From Bacteroidales bacterium (GTDB lineage Bacteria > Bacteroidota > Bacteroidia > Bacteroidales > Paludibacteraceae), in NCBI GenBank assembly GCA_900767595.1, contig CAAFZS010000054.1, positions 1-21,044 on the forward strand: a DNA stretch of 21,044 nucleotides, written 5' to 3'. This document shows, piece by piece, positions 14,149 to 21,044 of the stretch. The position numbers and the translations under genes were made by a program. Positions within the stretch are counted from its first letter, which is position 1, and each line of letters begins with the position of its first letter. The notes beneath the pieces are model-generated. The model did not search any database. It saw nothing but the letters and a program-made list of their open reading frames with translations, and was not told the DNA's origin.

Positions 14149-14174
14149 GGGGGTATCTCGTAAGAGGTACCCTC
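14149..14174 (+). promoter_or_regulatory. Stem-loop between mutB and hypB
   Basis: GGGGGTATCTC (14149-14159) pairs with GAGGTACCCTC (14164-14174) around a GTAA tetraloop: 11 pairs, two of them G-T. It overlaps a direct repeat, ATCTCGTAAGAGG at 14138-14150 and 14156-14168. No T-run follows, so it is more likely an mRNA processing, stability or attenuation element than a full terminator. It starts 10 bases after the mutB stop. Confidence 0.6.
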
Positions 14175-14181
14175 CCTTATT

Positions 14182-14847
14182 ATGTCTAATCCTATGAAAA
14201 TCATCGAGATAAAACGCAGCGTCTTTGCGGACAATAATGCTGATGCAGACCGACTGCGCGCTGAACTCAAATCGAAAGGAGTGTTTCTCCTTAACTTGAT
14301 GTCTTCCCCGGGTAGCGGAAAGACATCGACGTTGATACAACTCATCAATCGTCTGAAGTCCGACCTTCGTATAGCTGTTATGGAGGCGGATATAGATAGC
14401 GATGTCGATGCCGTGAAGATACATGAAGCCACCGGCATCGAATCCATTCAACTGCATACAGGTGGGATGTGCCACCTCGATGCGGACATGACCCGTCAGG
14501 GTCTTGCCCATCTTCCTTTGCAAGGTATAGACTTAGCCATCTTAGAGAACGTAGGCAACCTCGTCTGTCCGGCGGAGTTTGATACGGGTAGTACGATGAA
14601 TGCGATGATCTTATCCGTACCCGAAGGACACGATAAACCCCTCAAATACCCGTTGATGTTCTCTATCTGTGACTTAGTTATCATCAATAAAATAGATGTG
14701 TTGCCGTACTTTGACTTCGACCTGGATAAATGTCGCGAGTACGTGAAGCAACGCAACCCAAAAGCCACGATTATTCCTATCTCCGCCAAGACGGGAGAGG
14801 GGATAGAAACATTAGCTCAATATTTTATTAATATCATAAAAAACTAA
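14182..14847 (+). CDS. hypB: Nickel-insertion GTPase HypB
   Basis: HypB is a G3E-family GTPase that hands nickel, together with HypA, to nickel enzymes such as [NiFe]-hydrogenase. In 221 residues it has P-loop SSPGSGKTS (41-49), EADIDSD, the metal-site motif with C97-H98 (GMCHLDADM), ENVGNLVC129PAEFDTG and N169-K-I-D172. The C-H and ENVGNLVCPA motifs separate HypB from the related MeaB and UreG proteins. The N-terminal high-affinity CxxCGC motif and histidine-rich stretch of some HypB proteins are absent, so only the G-domain metal site is present. The ATG at 14194 (MKIIEIKRSVF) matches the family start and may be the true one. It lies directly after mutAB and 4 bases before the flavoprotein gene, without hydrogenase genes. 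Confidence 0.93.
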   Translation: MSNPMKIIEIKRSVFADNNADADRLRAELKSKGVFLLNLMSSPGSGKTSTLIQLINRLKSDLRIAVMEADIDSDVDAVKIHEATGIESIQLHTGGMCHLDADMTRQGLAHLPLQGIDLAILENVGNLVCPAEFDTGSTMNAMILSVPEGHDKPLKYPLMFSICDLVIINKIDVLPYFDFDLDKCREYVKQRNPKATIIPISAKTGEGIETLAQYFINIIKN

Positions 14848-14851
14848 TTGT

Positions 14852-17692
14852 ATGCCAGCTATTTCCAACAAGTATGTCCCCAAACACAAGGGTGACAAGA
14901 ACCCGAATCCCAAGCTGCTTGCTTTCGTTCGTCATGTAACTGACCGTGCTCCCGGAAAGATTAAAGGTATCACTACCGACGATCCCGAATACTGGGGCTT
15001 AGCGTGTATCTTTGAGGACGAGATGGATGCCACAACGCGTGAGGCTGCTCTCGACCTATTGATGGACGTTATCTCGCAAAAGACTATGCGTGTGCGCGAG
15101 AAACGCGCGTATTCCTTATTAGTAGAGTGGAACAACACCAAACACTACACACCCGACACCAAGTCTTTTGACGAACTGTTGGATAAGTTATCGTATTTCG
15201 GTATGCTCGAATACGACTATGGTGATCGTTATACCAAAGATGGTCCCGAACCCGGGGCTACTTATACGCGTCAAGACCGTTTCTACTGGGTACCGCTGTT
15301 TGTGCCCGGTTCGGCTGAATATACGAACATGAACACCGACCTCATGGACAAACACCCCGAACTGGCTATGTTCTTTGAGCGAATGACGTTCCTGCCCTTG
15401 GAGAAGATCACACCGATGGTGCCGATGGGTGGTGCCGGTATCGGAATGCACGTTATTCCGGTGGAGAAAGCCATCTCGATGGAGAACCAAACGATGGACA
15501 TTGAGCACCTGTCTTATTGGCTCAAGAAATACGAGGGTCACTTAGGCGTAGGTATCTGCTCTTGCCGTTACGGTCGTAAGAAACTTGACGAAGGCTGCGG
15601 TGACGACTATCGCGACTGGTGTATCGCTGTGGGTGATATGGCGGATTATTGCCGTGAGACGGGTAGGGGACACGAGATCACCTACGAACAGGGGATGACT
15701 ATCATTAAGAAAGCTGAGGACCATGGTTTTGTTCACCAAGTGACGAACATCGACGGCGAAGGTAAGATCTTTGCTATCTGTAACTGTAACGTGAAGATTT
15801 GTAATGCTTTACGTACCTCTCAACTCTTTAATACACCCAATCTTAGCCGTAGTGCGTATATCGCCAAAGTGGAAACAGAGAAATGCGTAGCTTGTGGTCG
15901 TTGTGTGGAGTATTGCCCTGCGGGTGCTGTCAAGTTAGGACAGAAACTATGCACGAAGGATGGTCCTATCGTTTATCCCAAACACGAACTGCCCGATGCT
16001 ACCAAATGGGGTGAGCATAAGTGGGACGAGGATTATCGCGATAAGAACCGTATCAACTGCTATGAAACGGGTACTGCACCTTGTAAGACCGCTTGTCCTG
16101 CGCATATACCCGTACAAGGATACCTCAAGAAAGCTGCCGAAGGCAAATATACGGAGGCATTGGAACTTATCAAACGTGAGAACCCACTGCCCGCAGTCTG
16201 CGGACGTATCTGTAACCGCCGTTGCGAGGACGCTTGTACGCGCGGAACGATTGATGCTCCTATCGCTATCGATGCCGTTAAGAAGTTCATTGCCGAACAA
16301 GACCTCAATGCCGAGACACGTTTCGTGCCCGAAGTGAATATCATCTCGAACGTACAAGAGCGTTGGGAGGAGAAGATCGCCATCATCGGTGGCGGTCCTG
16401 CCGGCTTGAGTTGTGCGTATTACTTGGCAACGATGGGCTACTGCCCAACGGTGTTCGAACGCAGCGAGGAACCCGGCGGCATGCTCCGCTATGGTGTGCC
16501 TTCGTATAAGTTAGACAAAGCCGTCTTAGCTGCTGAGATAGATATTATGAAGCAGATTGGCGTAGAGATTAAGACCGGTGTCGAAGTAGGAAAAGACATC
16601 ACTCTCGCTCAACTGCGCGAACAAGGATATAAAGGTTTCTACGTGGCAATCGGTTGCCAAGGTGGCAGACTGCCGGGTATCCCGGGCGAACAACTGCCGG
16701 GCGTGACGACAGCTATCGACTTCTTACACGAGGCAAACACGGGTAAGAAGAAAGTGACCGGTAAGGTAGTCGTTGTCGGTGGCGGTAACGTAGCTATCGA
16801 CGCCGCTCGCGTGGCTAAACGCAGCGGCGCAGCCGAAGTGACGATGTGCTCGCTGGAGTCGTGGGATATAATGCCTGCTTCGTTAGAAGAACGCACGGAA
16901 GCACAGGAAGACGGCGTAACCTTGAACCCGGGGTGGGGACCTGTCGAAGTCATCGCCAAGGACGACAAAGTGGCAGGTATTACCTTCAAACGTTGTACCT
17001 CGGTCTTCGACGAGAACCATCGCTTTGCGCCTACGTTTGATGAAACTGAGACACTCTCTTTGGAGGCGGATACGGTTATCTTCGCTATCGGTCAGACCGT
17101 GGAACTCAAGAACTTACTCGCCGACACGAAGGTCGAGTTCACGCGCGGTGTCTATCCCGTAGCCGATAAACTGACTTACCAAACCGCTGAACCGGATATT
17201 TTCGTGGGTGGTGACTGCTATACAGGACCTAAGTTCGCTATTGACGCTATCGCCGCAGGTAAAGAGGCTGCTGACTCCTTGCACCGTTTCGTGCAACACG
17301 GACATATGACCATTGGTCGTAACCGTAGGGACTTCATCGAACTGGATAAGTCGAATATCGTTGTACCGCAATACGATAACGGCTCGCGTCAAGTGGCTGG
17401 TGTCAATGCCGAGGCTAAACCGTTTAGCGAGTATCACCTCACCCTTACGGAGGAGCAAGTCCGCAAAGAGACGGCTCGTTGCTTAGGTTGTGGTGCGTCG
17501 GTCGTAGATCCGCATAAGTGTATCGGTTGCGGTGTGTGCACGACCAAGTGTAGCTTTGACGCTATCCACCTGCATCGCGAACTGCCCGAGGCAAGTAATA
17601 TGGTTGTCAGCGAGGATAAGTTCAGTGCTATCTTACCTTATATGTTTAAGCGAGCAACGAATATCTTACTCAAGCGTAAACCGAAAGAATAA
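14852..17692 (+). CDS. Multi-cluster Fe-S / FAD NAD(P)-dependent oxidoreductase (GltD/NfnB-like core)
   Basis: The 946-residue protein appears to be built of parts. Residues 1-340: a region with C236-x-C238-R, more cysteines to about 260, and C310-N-C312-x4-C317, preceded by a GFVHQVTN segment; this pattern occurs at the N-terminus of various anaerobe ferredoxin-type proteins of unknown role. Residues 345-355: a 4Fe-4S motif CVACGRCVEYCP. About 408-465: the two-cluster motif of glutamate synthase small subunit-like enzymes (CKTACPAHIPV, then CGRICNRRCEDAC). About 510-525: FAD site IIGGGPAGLSCAYYL. About 638-655: NAD(P) site VVVGGGNVAIDAARVAKR. C-terminal cluster cysteines: C877, C880, C890, C893, C896, C900. 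It should move electrons between NAD(P)H, FAD and Fe-S centres; its partner is unknown. Its stop overlaps the hypA start by one base, and hypB is 4 bases upstream, suggesting tight coupling to nickel handling. Confidence 0.85.
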   Translation: MPAISNKYVPKHKGDKNPNPKLLAFVRHVTDRAPGKIKGITTDDPEYWGLACIFEDEMDATTREAALDLLMDVISQKTMRVREKRAYSLLVEWNNTKHYTPDTKSFDELLDKLSYFGMLEYDYGDRYTKDGPEPGATYTRQDRFYWVPLFVPGSAEYTNMNTDLMDKHPELAMFFERMTFLPLEKITPMVPMGGAGIGMHVIPVEKAISMENQTMDIEHLSYWLKKYEGHLGVGICSCRYGRKKLDEGCGDDYRDWCIAVGDMADYCRETGRGHEITYEQGMTIIKKAEDHGFVHQVTNIDGEGKIFAICNCNVKICNALRTSQLFNTPNLSRSAYIAKVETEKCVACGRCVEYCPAGAVKLGQKLCTKDGPIVYPKHELPDATKWGEHKWDEDYRDKNRINCYETGTAPCKTACPAHIPVQGYLKKAAEGKYTEALELIKRENPLPAVCGRICNRRCEDACTRGTIDAPIAIDAVKKFIAEQDLNAETRFVPEVNIISNVQERWEEKIAIIGGGPAGLSCAYYLATMGYCPTVFERSEEPGGMLRYGVPSYKLDKAVLAAEIDIMKQIGVEIKTGVEVGKDITLAQLREQGYKGFYVAIGCQGGRLPGIPGEQLPGVTTAIDFLHEANTGKKKVTGKVVVVGGGNVAIDAARVAKRSGAAEVTMCSLESWDIMPASLEERTEAQEDGVTLNPGWGPVEVIAKDDKVAGITFKRCTSVFDENHRFAPTFDETETLSLEADTVIFAIGQTVELKNLLADTKVEFTRGVYPVADKLTYQTAEPDIFVGGDCYTGPKFAIDAIAAGKEAADSLHRFVQHGHMTIGRNRRDFIELDKSNIVVPQYDNGSRQVAGVNAEAKPFSEYHLTLTEEQVRKETARCLGCGASVVDPHKCIGCGVCTTKCSFDAIHLHRELPEASNMVVSEDKFSAILPYMFKRATNILLKRKPKE

Positions 17693-18033
17693 TGCACGAA
17701 TTAGGAATCGTCTTTTACATCATCAAGGATGTCAAGAAGGTGGCGGTGGAGAATAACGTCAACCACGTCACGAAAGTCACGATGGATATCGGGGAGGTGT
17801 CACTCATCGTCCCCGAGTACCTCGTGGACTGTTGGAAATGGGCGGTAACGAAAGAACCCTTGCTCACGGATTGTGAGTTGGTGATTAATATCCTTCCGGC
17901 GATCACGTACTGCGAACATTGTAAAAGCGAATATCCCACTGTCCAACATGGCAAAATATGTCCTCGTTGCGGCAGTGACCAGACTTATCTGCTCCACGGC
18001 AATGAGGTCGAAATCAGAGAAATAGAAGTATAA
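17692..18033 (+). CDS. hypA: Nickel metallochaperone HypA
   Basis: HypA binds nickel through its N-terminal Met-His-Glu and works with HypB in nickel insertion. The 113-residue protein begins MHE (H2 and E3 are the nickel ligands) and ends with the structural zinc site C74-x-x-C77 and C90-x-x-C93, all present; length is normal. The TAATG overlap with the upstream flavoprotein gene indicates translational coupling. HypC, D, E and F, which build the Fe(CN)2CO part of [NiFe]-hydrogenase, are absent from the window, so the pair here may serve another nickel protein or a hydrogenase elsewhere in the genome. Confidence 0.95.
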   Translation: MHELGIVFYIIKDVKKVAVENNVNHVTKVTMDIGEVSLIVPEYLVDCWKWAVTKEPLLTDCELVINILPAITYCEHCKSEYPTVQHGKICPRCGSDQTYLLHGNEVEIREIEV

Positions 18034-18049
18034 CAAAAATTATTAAATC

Positions 18050-18370
18050 ATGGCTTGTTTTATTGTTCCTTTAACCCAAGCGGTCGCAACCACTTTGTAC
18101 CGCAAACACACTTCTCGTCCTTCATCTACTATCGCTAAGGCGCTTCCTCGTTTGGAGGCAATGCTATATGGCGGTACAGCAATGCTCGTAGTGGATCATA
18201 TTATTTCGGGCGAGGTTATTCCTGCTTTTCCCTTCTTTACGGCTCTCACGGTGTCAGGAGGCGCTTTGGAGATGCTTAAGGAGATGGTGACGGTAGGTCT
18301 TCCTATGTCACTTATCGTTACAGCTATTTGGGCTGTATCGTATTTATTAATTCCCAAAAAAACTAACTAA
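18050..18370 (+). CDS. Small multi-helix membrane protein
   Basis: The 106-residue hydrophobic protein has about three membrane segments (roughly residues 38-53, 56-74 and 83-100), a basic N-terminal stretch (LYRKHTSRPSS) and a basic end (IPKKTN). Histidine at VVDHIISGE and acidic residues (GGALEMLKEM) lie in or beside membrane segments. I recognise no family. It lies 16 bases after hypA and 19 bases before the larger membrane protein, and the conserved orientation suggests the two may form one complex. Ion or metal transport is a possibility but has no motif support. Confidence 0.75.
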   Translation: MACFIVPLTQAVATTLYRKHTSRPSSTIAKALPRLEAMLYGGTAMLVVDHIISGEVIPAFPFFTALTVSGGALEMLKEMVTVGLPMSLIVTAIWAVSYLLIPKKTN

Positions 18371-18389
18371 TTAAAAATTCAAAGGCTTT

Positions 18390-19463
18390 ATGTTATTTAA
18401 TGTCTATGGAGAGCACGCCCTCGTTCAATGGGGTATGATGCTGGCAGTCCTTATCGGACTCATCTTGTTCAACGAGTTTTCTCGTCGTACTAAATGGGGT
18501 GGAATCATCACTTTTGGTGTTATTCCGATGGCCCTTACTATTTATTTCTTAGCCATCGCTATTGGTGCTAAGACCGGTGCTGAATGGGTAGTTAACAACC
18601 CGACGCACGAGTACATGCGTGGCTGGTTCCACTATGCTAAACTGTATGCTTCCCTCACGGGCTGTATCGGTTTCATGCTCATCAAGTACGAGTGGGGTAT
18701 TGGTAAACAACACTGGTTCCGCTGCTTCCCATTCGTTATTGTGGCTATTAACATCTTGATTGCTGTTGTCAGCGACTTCGAGACGGCTGCTCGTGGTTGG
18801 AACTGCTGGTTCCTCTCTAATGAAGGCGTTTGGTTGTATGGCGGCTGGCACAACGTGATGAACGGTATTGCCGGTATCCTCAACATCCTCTGTATGACCG
18901 CTTGGTGGTCGGTTTATTCGTCTAAGGATAAAACCGATATGTTGTGGCCTGATATGACGTGGGTTTATATCATTGTTTACGATATTTGGAACTTCGCTTA
19001 CACGTATAACTGCTTGCCTACTCACTCTTGGTTCTGCGGTATCGCTCTGCTTCTTGCTCCTACTATTGCTGCTCTTTGCTGGAACCGTGGTGGTTGGATT
19101 CAAAACCGTGCTAACACCCTCTGCATCTGGTGTATGTTCGCTCAAGTCGTTCCTTTGTTCCAAGAATGGCTCGTTAACCAAGGTGGTAAGCACAACGTAT
19201 GGGCTACCCTGCCTTCGCTCTATGTAGGTAACGTATTACCCGAGGTTGGTTCGGCTGAAGCTCCTATCGCTATTGGTACCATCAGCCACGCTGCTGCTGA
19301 TCCTACGGCTATCACGATTGTTAGCGCTTTGGCATTGATCGTTAACACCGCTGCTTTCGCGTATATCATGTACCAAGCTTGCAAGCGTCACATCAATCCT
19401 TACACCACCGATGTCTTTGTAAATCAAAAGTACTACAAAGATGCCGTTGCTCGTATGGCATAA
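18390..19463 (+). CDS. Polytopic membrane protein (DUF5692-like)
   Basis: The 357-residue protein has roughly eight to nine membrane segments, starting with VQWGMMLAVLIGLILFNEF and ending with TAITIVSALALIVNTAAFAYIMY. It is rich in tryptophan and aromatic residues. Polar and potential ligand residues sit within the hydrophobic parts (GGWHNVMNGIAGIL, WVYIIVYDIWNFAYTYNCLPTHSWFCG). It resembles the family of unknown function DUF5692, recalled from memory with moderate confidence. No transporter signature is recognised. It is the last gene of the seven-gene plus-strand operon; a strong terminator follows 14 bases after its stop. Confidence 0.75.
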   Translation: MLFNVYGEHALVQWGMMLAVLIGLILFNEFSRRTKWGGIITFGVIPMALTIYFLAIAIGAKTGAEWVVNNPTHEYMRGWFHYAKLYASLTGCIGFMLIKYEWGIGKQHWFRCFPFVIVAINILIAVVSDFETAARGWNCWFLSNEGVWLYGGWHNVMNGIAGILNILCMTAWWSVYSSKDKTDMLWPDMTWVYIIVYDIWNFAYTYNCLPTHSWFCGIALLLAPTIAALCWNRGGWIQNRANTLCIWCMFAQVVPLFQEWLVNQGGKHNVWATLPSLYVGNVLPEVGSAEAPIAIGTISHAAADPTAITIVSALALIVNTAAFAYIMYQACKRHINPYTTDVFVNQKYYKDAVARMA

Positions 19464-19476
19464 TACAGATTGTTTT

Positions 19477-19516
19477 AAAAAAACGCGATTTTCGATTGAA
19501 AGTCGCGTTTTTTTTT
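19477..19516 (+). terminator. Strong intrinsic terminator of the mut-hyp operon
   Basis: AAAAAAACGCGATTTTC (19477-19493) pairs with GAAAGTCGCGTTTTTTT (19498-19514) around a GATT loop: 17 pairs, one G-T, followed by T. The symmetric A- and T-runs would also allow termination from the other side. Its T-run overlaps the -33 box of the phosphatase promoter. Confidence 0.9.
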
Positions 19517-19545
19517 GCATATATCAAAAAAAAGTCGTACCTTTG
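19514..19545 (+). promoter_or_regulatory. Bacteroidetes-type promoter for the phosphatase gene
   Basis: A -33 TTTG (19514-19517), a 20-base spacer and a -7 TACCTTTG (19538-19545), followed by CA. The 26-base core 19522-19547 is identical to that of the mutA promoter. Only about 10-15 bases separate the expected transcription start from the ATG at 19563, so the mRNA would have an unusually short leader. Confidence 0.85.
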
Positions 19546-19562
19546 CACAAAATCTATAAATA

Positions 19563-20891
19563 ATGAAAAAAACGATTCTCTTATTATTGACTTGTGCGAT
19601 GGCGCTCAGTCTCAACGCTCGCAATGAGCAAGTGATTAATGATTTGAAGGCCGACTACCATCGTATCGGTTGTAACCTCCACTCCTACGAGTATCCCGTT
19701 GCCGGAACAAAGGGTTATCAAGACACACCGGCTCCGAAGGGTTATCAGCCTTTCTATATCAGCCATTATGGCCGCCACGGCTCGCGTTCTGCTTGGGGTG
19801 ATAAACATTATACGGGCTTGCTCGATGTCCTCTATAAAGCTGATTCGATGGGTGTGCTGACGCGTACAGGTAGCGAACTCATACCTATTGCGCAAGCCGT
19901 CCTTGCCTCTTATAATCAGATGGATGGCCGTTTGACGGATCGCGGCGAACGCGAACACGCAGCGATTGCTAAACGGATGTACGAGCGTTTTCCCGAAGTG
20001 TTGAGTGGAGAGAACGTGCGTGTGCAGGCGATTAGTAGTATGGTGCAGCGTTGTATCATCTCGATGTGTGCATTTACAAATAGTCTGACCAGTCTTAATC
20101 CTAAGGTTCGTTATAACTTCGATACAGGCGAACAGACGCAGAAGTATATCGACTGCACGGGTAGCGATCAACCTGTCAAACCGGCGCACGATAGTATTCA
20201 GAAGGCATTGCTCAAACAACTGCCTTACGATAAGTCGGTGGTGGTCAGTCGTTTGTTCACGGATACTACGGAATTGAACTTGAATGTAAGAAAACTGCAA
20301 CGCGACCTCTACGAGACGGCGGCTATCAGTCAAGATTTTGATATTGATTGCAATGTGTTCAGGTATATGGATACGACTACGGTGTATTACTATATAATGG
20401 ATCAAACGTATTATATCGCCCTCTATTTCTGCAATGTGCCTGAGGTGGGTGCCAAGCGTTTGTATAATTCGAATATCGCTTTAGCCGAGTGGATAGATAA
20501 AGCAGACAGAGCCATTGAGTCCGGTGATTATCAAGCCGACTTGCGCTTCGGTCACGACTTCCCGATGCTGACTATTGCCAGTAACATGGGAATAGGGGAG
20601 ATAGGGGGTGACGAGATGCACCCGGAGGAGATAGAACAGCGTTGGATAGGTCATCACAATATCTGTATGGCTTCGAATATCCAGATGATTTTCTATAGGA
20701 AAGGCGGGCAGAAAGGCGGAGAGGCTGATAGGCAGAAAGGCGGAGAGGCTGATAGGCAGAAAGGCGGAGAGGATATCCTCGTCAAAGTGCTTTATAATGA
20801 GATAGAGCGTCCGATAGTAGGTCTTACGCCTGTGCAGGGGTGTTATTATCGTTGGGAAGATGTGAAATCCCTGTGGCAGCAAAAACTGTAA
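19563..20891 (+). CDS. Secreted histidine-type phosphatase (branch 2, acid phosphatase/phytase-like)
   Basis: The 442-residue protein has a signal peptide (MKKTILLLLTCAMALSLNA), so it acts in the periplasm or envelope. The catalytic motif HYGRHGSR holds R71-H72-G73, where H72 is the phosphoryl acceptor. A conserved LTDRGEREH follows near 125, then RVQAISSMVQRC, and the second motif GHD (H331-D332) takes the place of the HD/HAE proton donor. This fits histidine phosphatase clan branch 2, which includes acid phosphatases and inositol-polyphosphate phosphatases of Bacteroidetes. The substrate cannot be told from sequence. A 24-bp tandem repeat inserts (RQKGGEAD)n at about residues 382-404. The stop codon lies inside a copy of the hairpin repeat. 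It is transcribed from its own promoter. Confidence 0.9.
   Translation: MKKTILLLLTCAMALSLNARNEQVINDLKADYHRIGCNLHSYEYPVAGTKGYQDTPAPKGYQPFYISHYGRHGSRSAWGDKHYTGLLDVLYKADSMGVLTRTGSELIPIAQAVLASYNQMDGRLTDRGEREHAAIAKRMYERFPEVLSGENVRVQAISSMVQRCIISMCAFTNSLTSLNPKVRYNFDTGEQTQKYIDCTGSDQPVKPAHDSIQKALLKQLPYDKSVVVSRLFTDTTELNLNVRKLQRDLYETAAISQDFDIDCNVFRYMDTTTVYYYIMDQTYYIALYFCNVPEVGAKRLYNSNIALAEWIDKADRAIESGDYQADLRFGHDFPMLTIASNMGIGEIGGDEMHPEEIEQRWIGHHNICMASNIQMIFYRKGGQKGGEADRQKGGEADRQKGGEDILVKVLYNEIERPIVGLTPVQGCYYRWEDVKSLWQQKL
20708..20773. repeat. 24-bp tandem repeat inside phosphatase gene
   Basis: Two full copies (20708-20731, 20732-20755) and an 18-base partial copy of a 24-bp unit containing AGAAAGGCGGAGAGGC, encoding the octapeptide RQKGGEAD. 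The full copies are identical, pointing to recent duplication. Confidence 0.88.
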
Positions 20892-20923
20892 CTTGCCCGT
20901 CACCCACGGACGGAAAAGAGGGG
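20888..20923 (-). repeat. Hairpin repeat, copy 3 (inverted; overlaps phosphatase stop)
   Basis: The reverse complement matches 689-724 at 34 of 36 positions. The core CCGTC-ACCCACG-GACGG keeps a 5-bp stem. The first four bases overlap the last codon and stop of the phosphatase gene. Confidence 0.85.
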
Positions 20924-20960
20924 CATCGCTCACGAAATGTAAAACAGAATATAGTATCAT

Positions 20961-20986
20961 CCAGACGCTCCTTCGGGGGCGTTTGG
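20961..20986 (+). terminator. Probable terminator after phosphatase gene
   Basis: CCAGACGCTCC (20961-20971) pairs with GGGGCGTTTGG (20976-20986) around a TTCG tetraloop: 11 pairs, two of them G-T. Only a weak T-rich stretch (TGTGTTTATC) follows, so termination may be partial. It could also be an interspersed hairpin element. Confidence 0.55.
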
Positions 20987-21044
20987 TGTGTTTATCGTAG
21001 GGCAATATCGAGACCTCACCGATACGATACCGATACGTTACCGA

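Noticed and set aside
14182..14847. Calling the GTPase after mutB MeaB (the usual mutase chaperone)
   Set aside because: At 221 residues it is far shorter than MeaB, and it has the HypB-specific CHLDA and ENVGNLVCPA motifs.
689..20923. 20-kb composite transposon bounded by the inverted 36-bp repeats
   Set aside because: The interior is mostly housekeeping genes with no transposase, and a third repeat copy lies outside; dispersed repeats explain it better.
1..21044. tRNA, rRNA or insertion sequences
   Set aside because: No cloverleaf, rRNA core sequence or transposase frame was seen on either strand.

Overview
The window looks like chromosomal DNA from an anaerobic member of the Bacteroidales. 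The -7/-33 promoters have the Bacteroidetes form (TTTG, 20 bp, TAnnTTTG), starts lack clear Shine-Dalgarno sites and sit in AT-rich leaders, YidC has the long periplasmic domain, and an ORF6N-domain gene and a methylmalonyl-CoA mutase (mutA/mutB) pair are present. The species cannot be named from the sequence alone.

Layout. (1) 1-836: an ORF6N-domain gene on the minus strand with its own promoter, bracketed by two direct copies of a hairpin-forming repeat. (2) 920-9846, minus strand: a tightly packed run in the order outer-membrane-type protein, mfd, kdsB, deoD, yidC, a Rossmann/DUF2520 protein and a small secreted protein. One promoter is visible, at about 9867-9898. Junctions in this run are filled with a 20-bp AT-rich tandem repeat that supplies stop codons. 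mfd and kdsB carry in-frame arrays of 16-20 bp mini-hairpin units. (3) 9847-10110: divergent promoter region. (4) 10111-19463, plus strand: seven genes (mutA, mutB, hypB, a 946-residue Fe-S/FAD oxidoreductase, hypA, and two membrane proteins) between one strong promoter and one strong terminator. (5) 19563-20891: a secreted histidine-type phosphatase with its own promoter, whose core is identical to that of mutA. A third copy of the hairpin repeat, inverted, overlaps its stop codon.

How the genes work together. MutA/MutB interconvert succinyl-CoA and methylmalonyl-CoA with adenosylcobalamin, the key step of the succinate route to propionate. Where a MeaB-type chaperone might be expected there is instead the nickel-insertion pair HypB and HypA, flanking a multi-cluster flavoprotein and followed by two membrane proteins, with no hydrogenase or other recognised nickel enzyme nearby. 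This arrangement is the best candidate here for an undescribed functional unit. The second candidate is the family of structured in-frame repeats that has entered two conserved genes.
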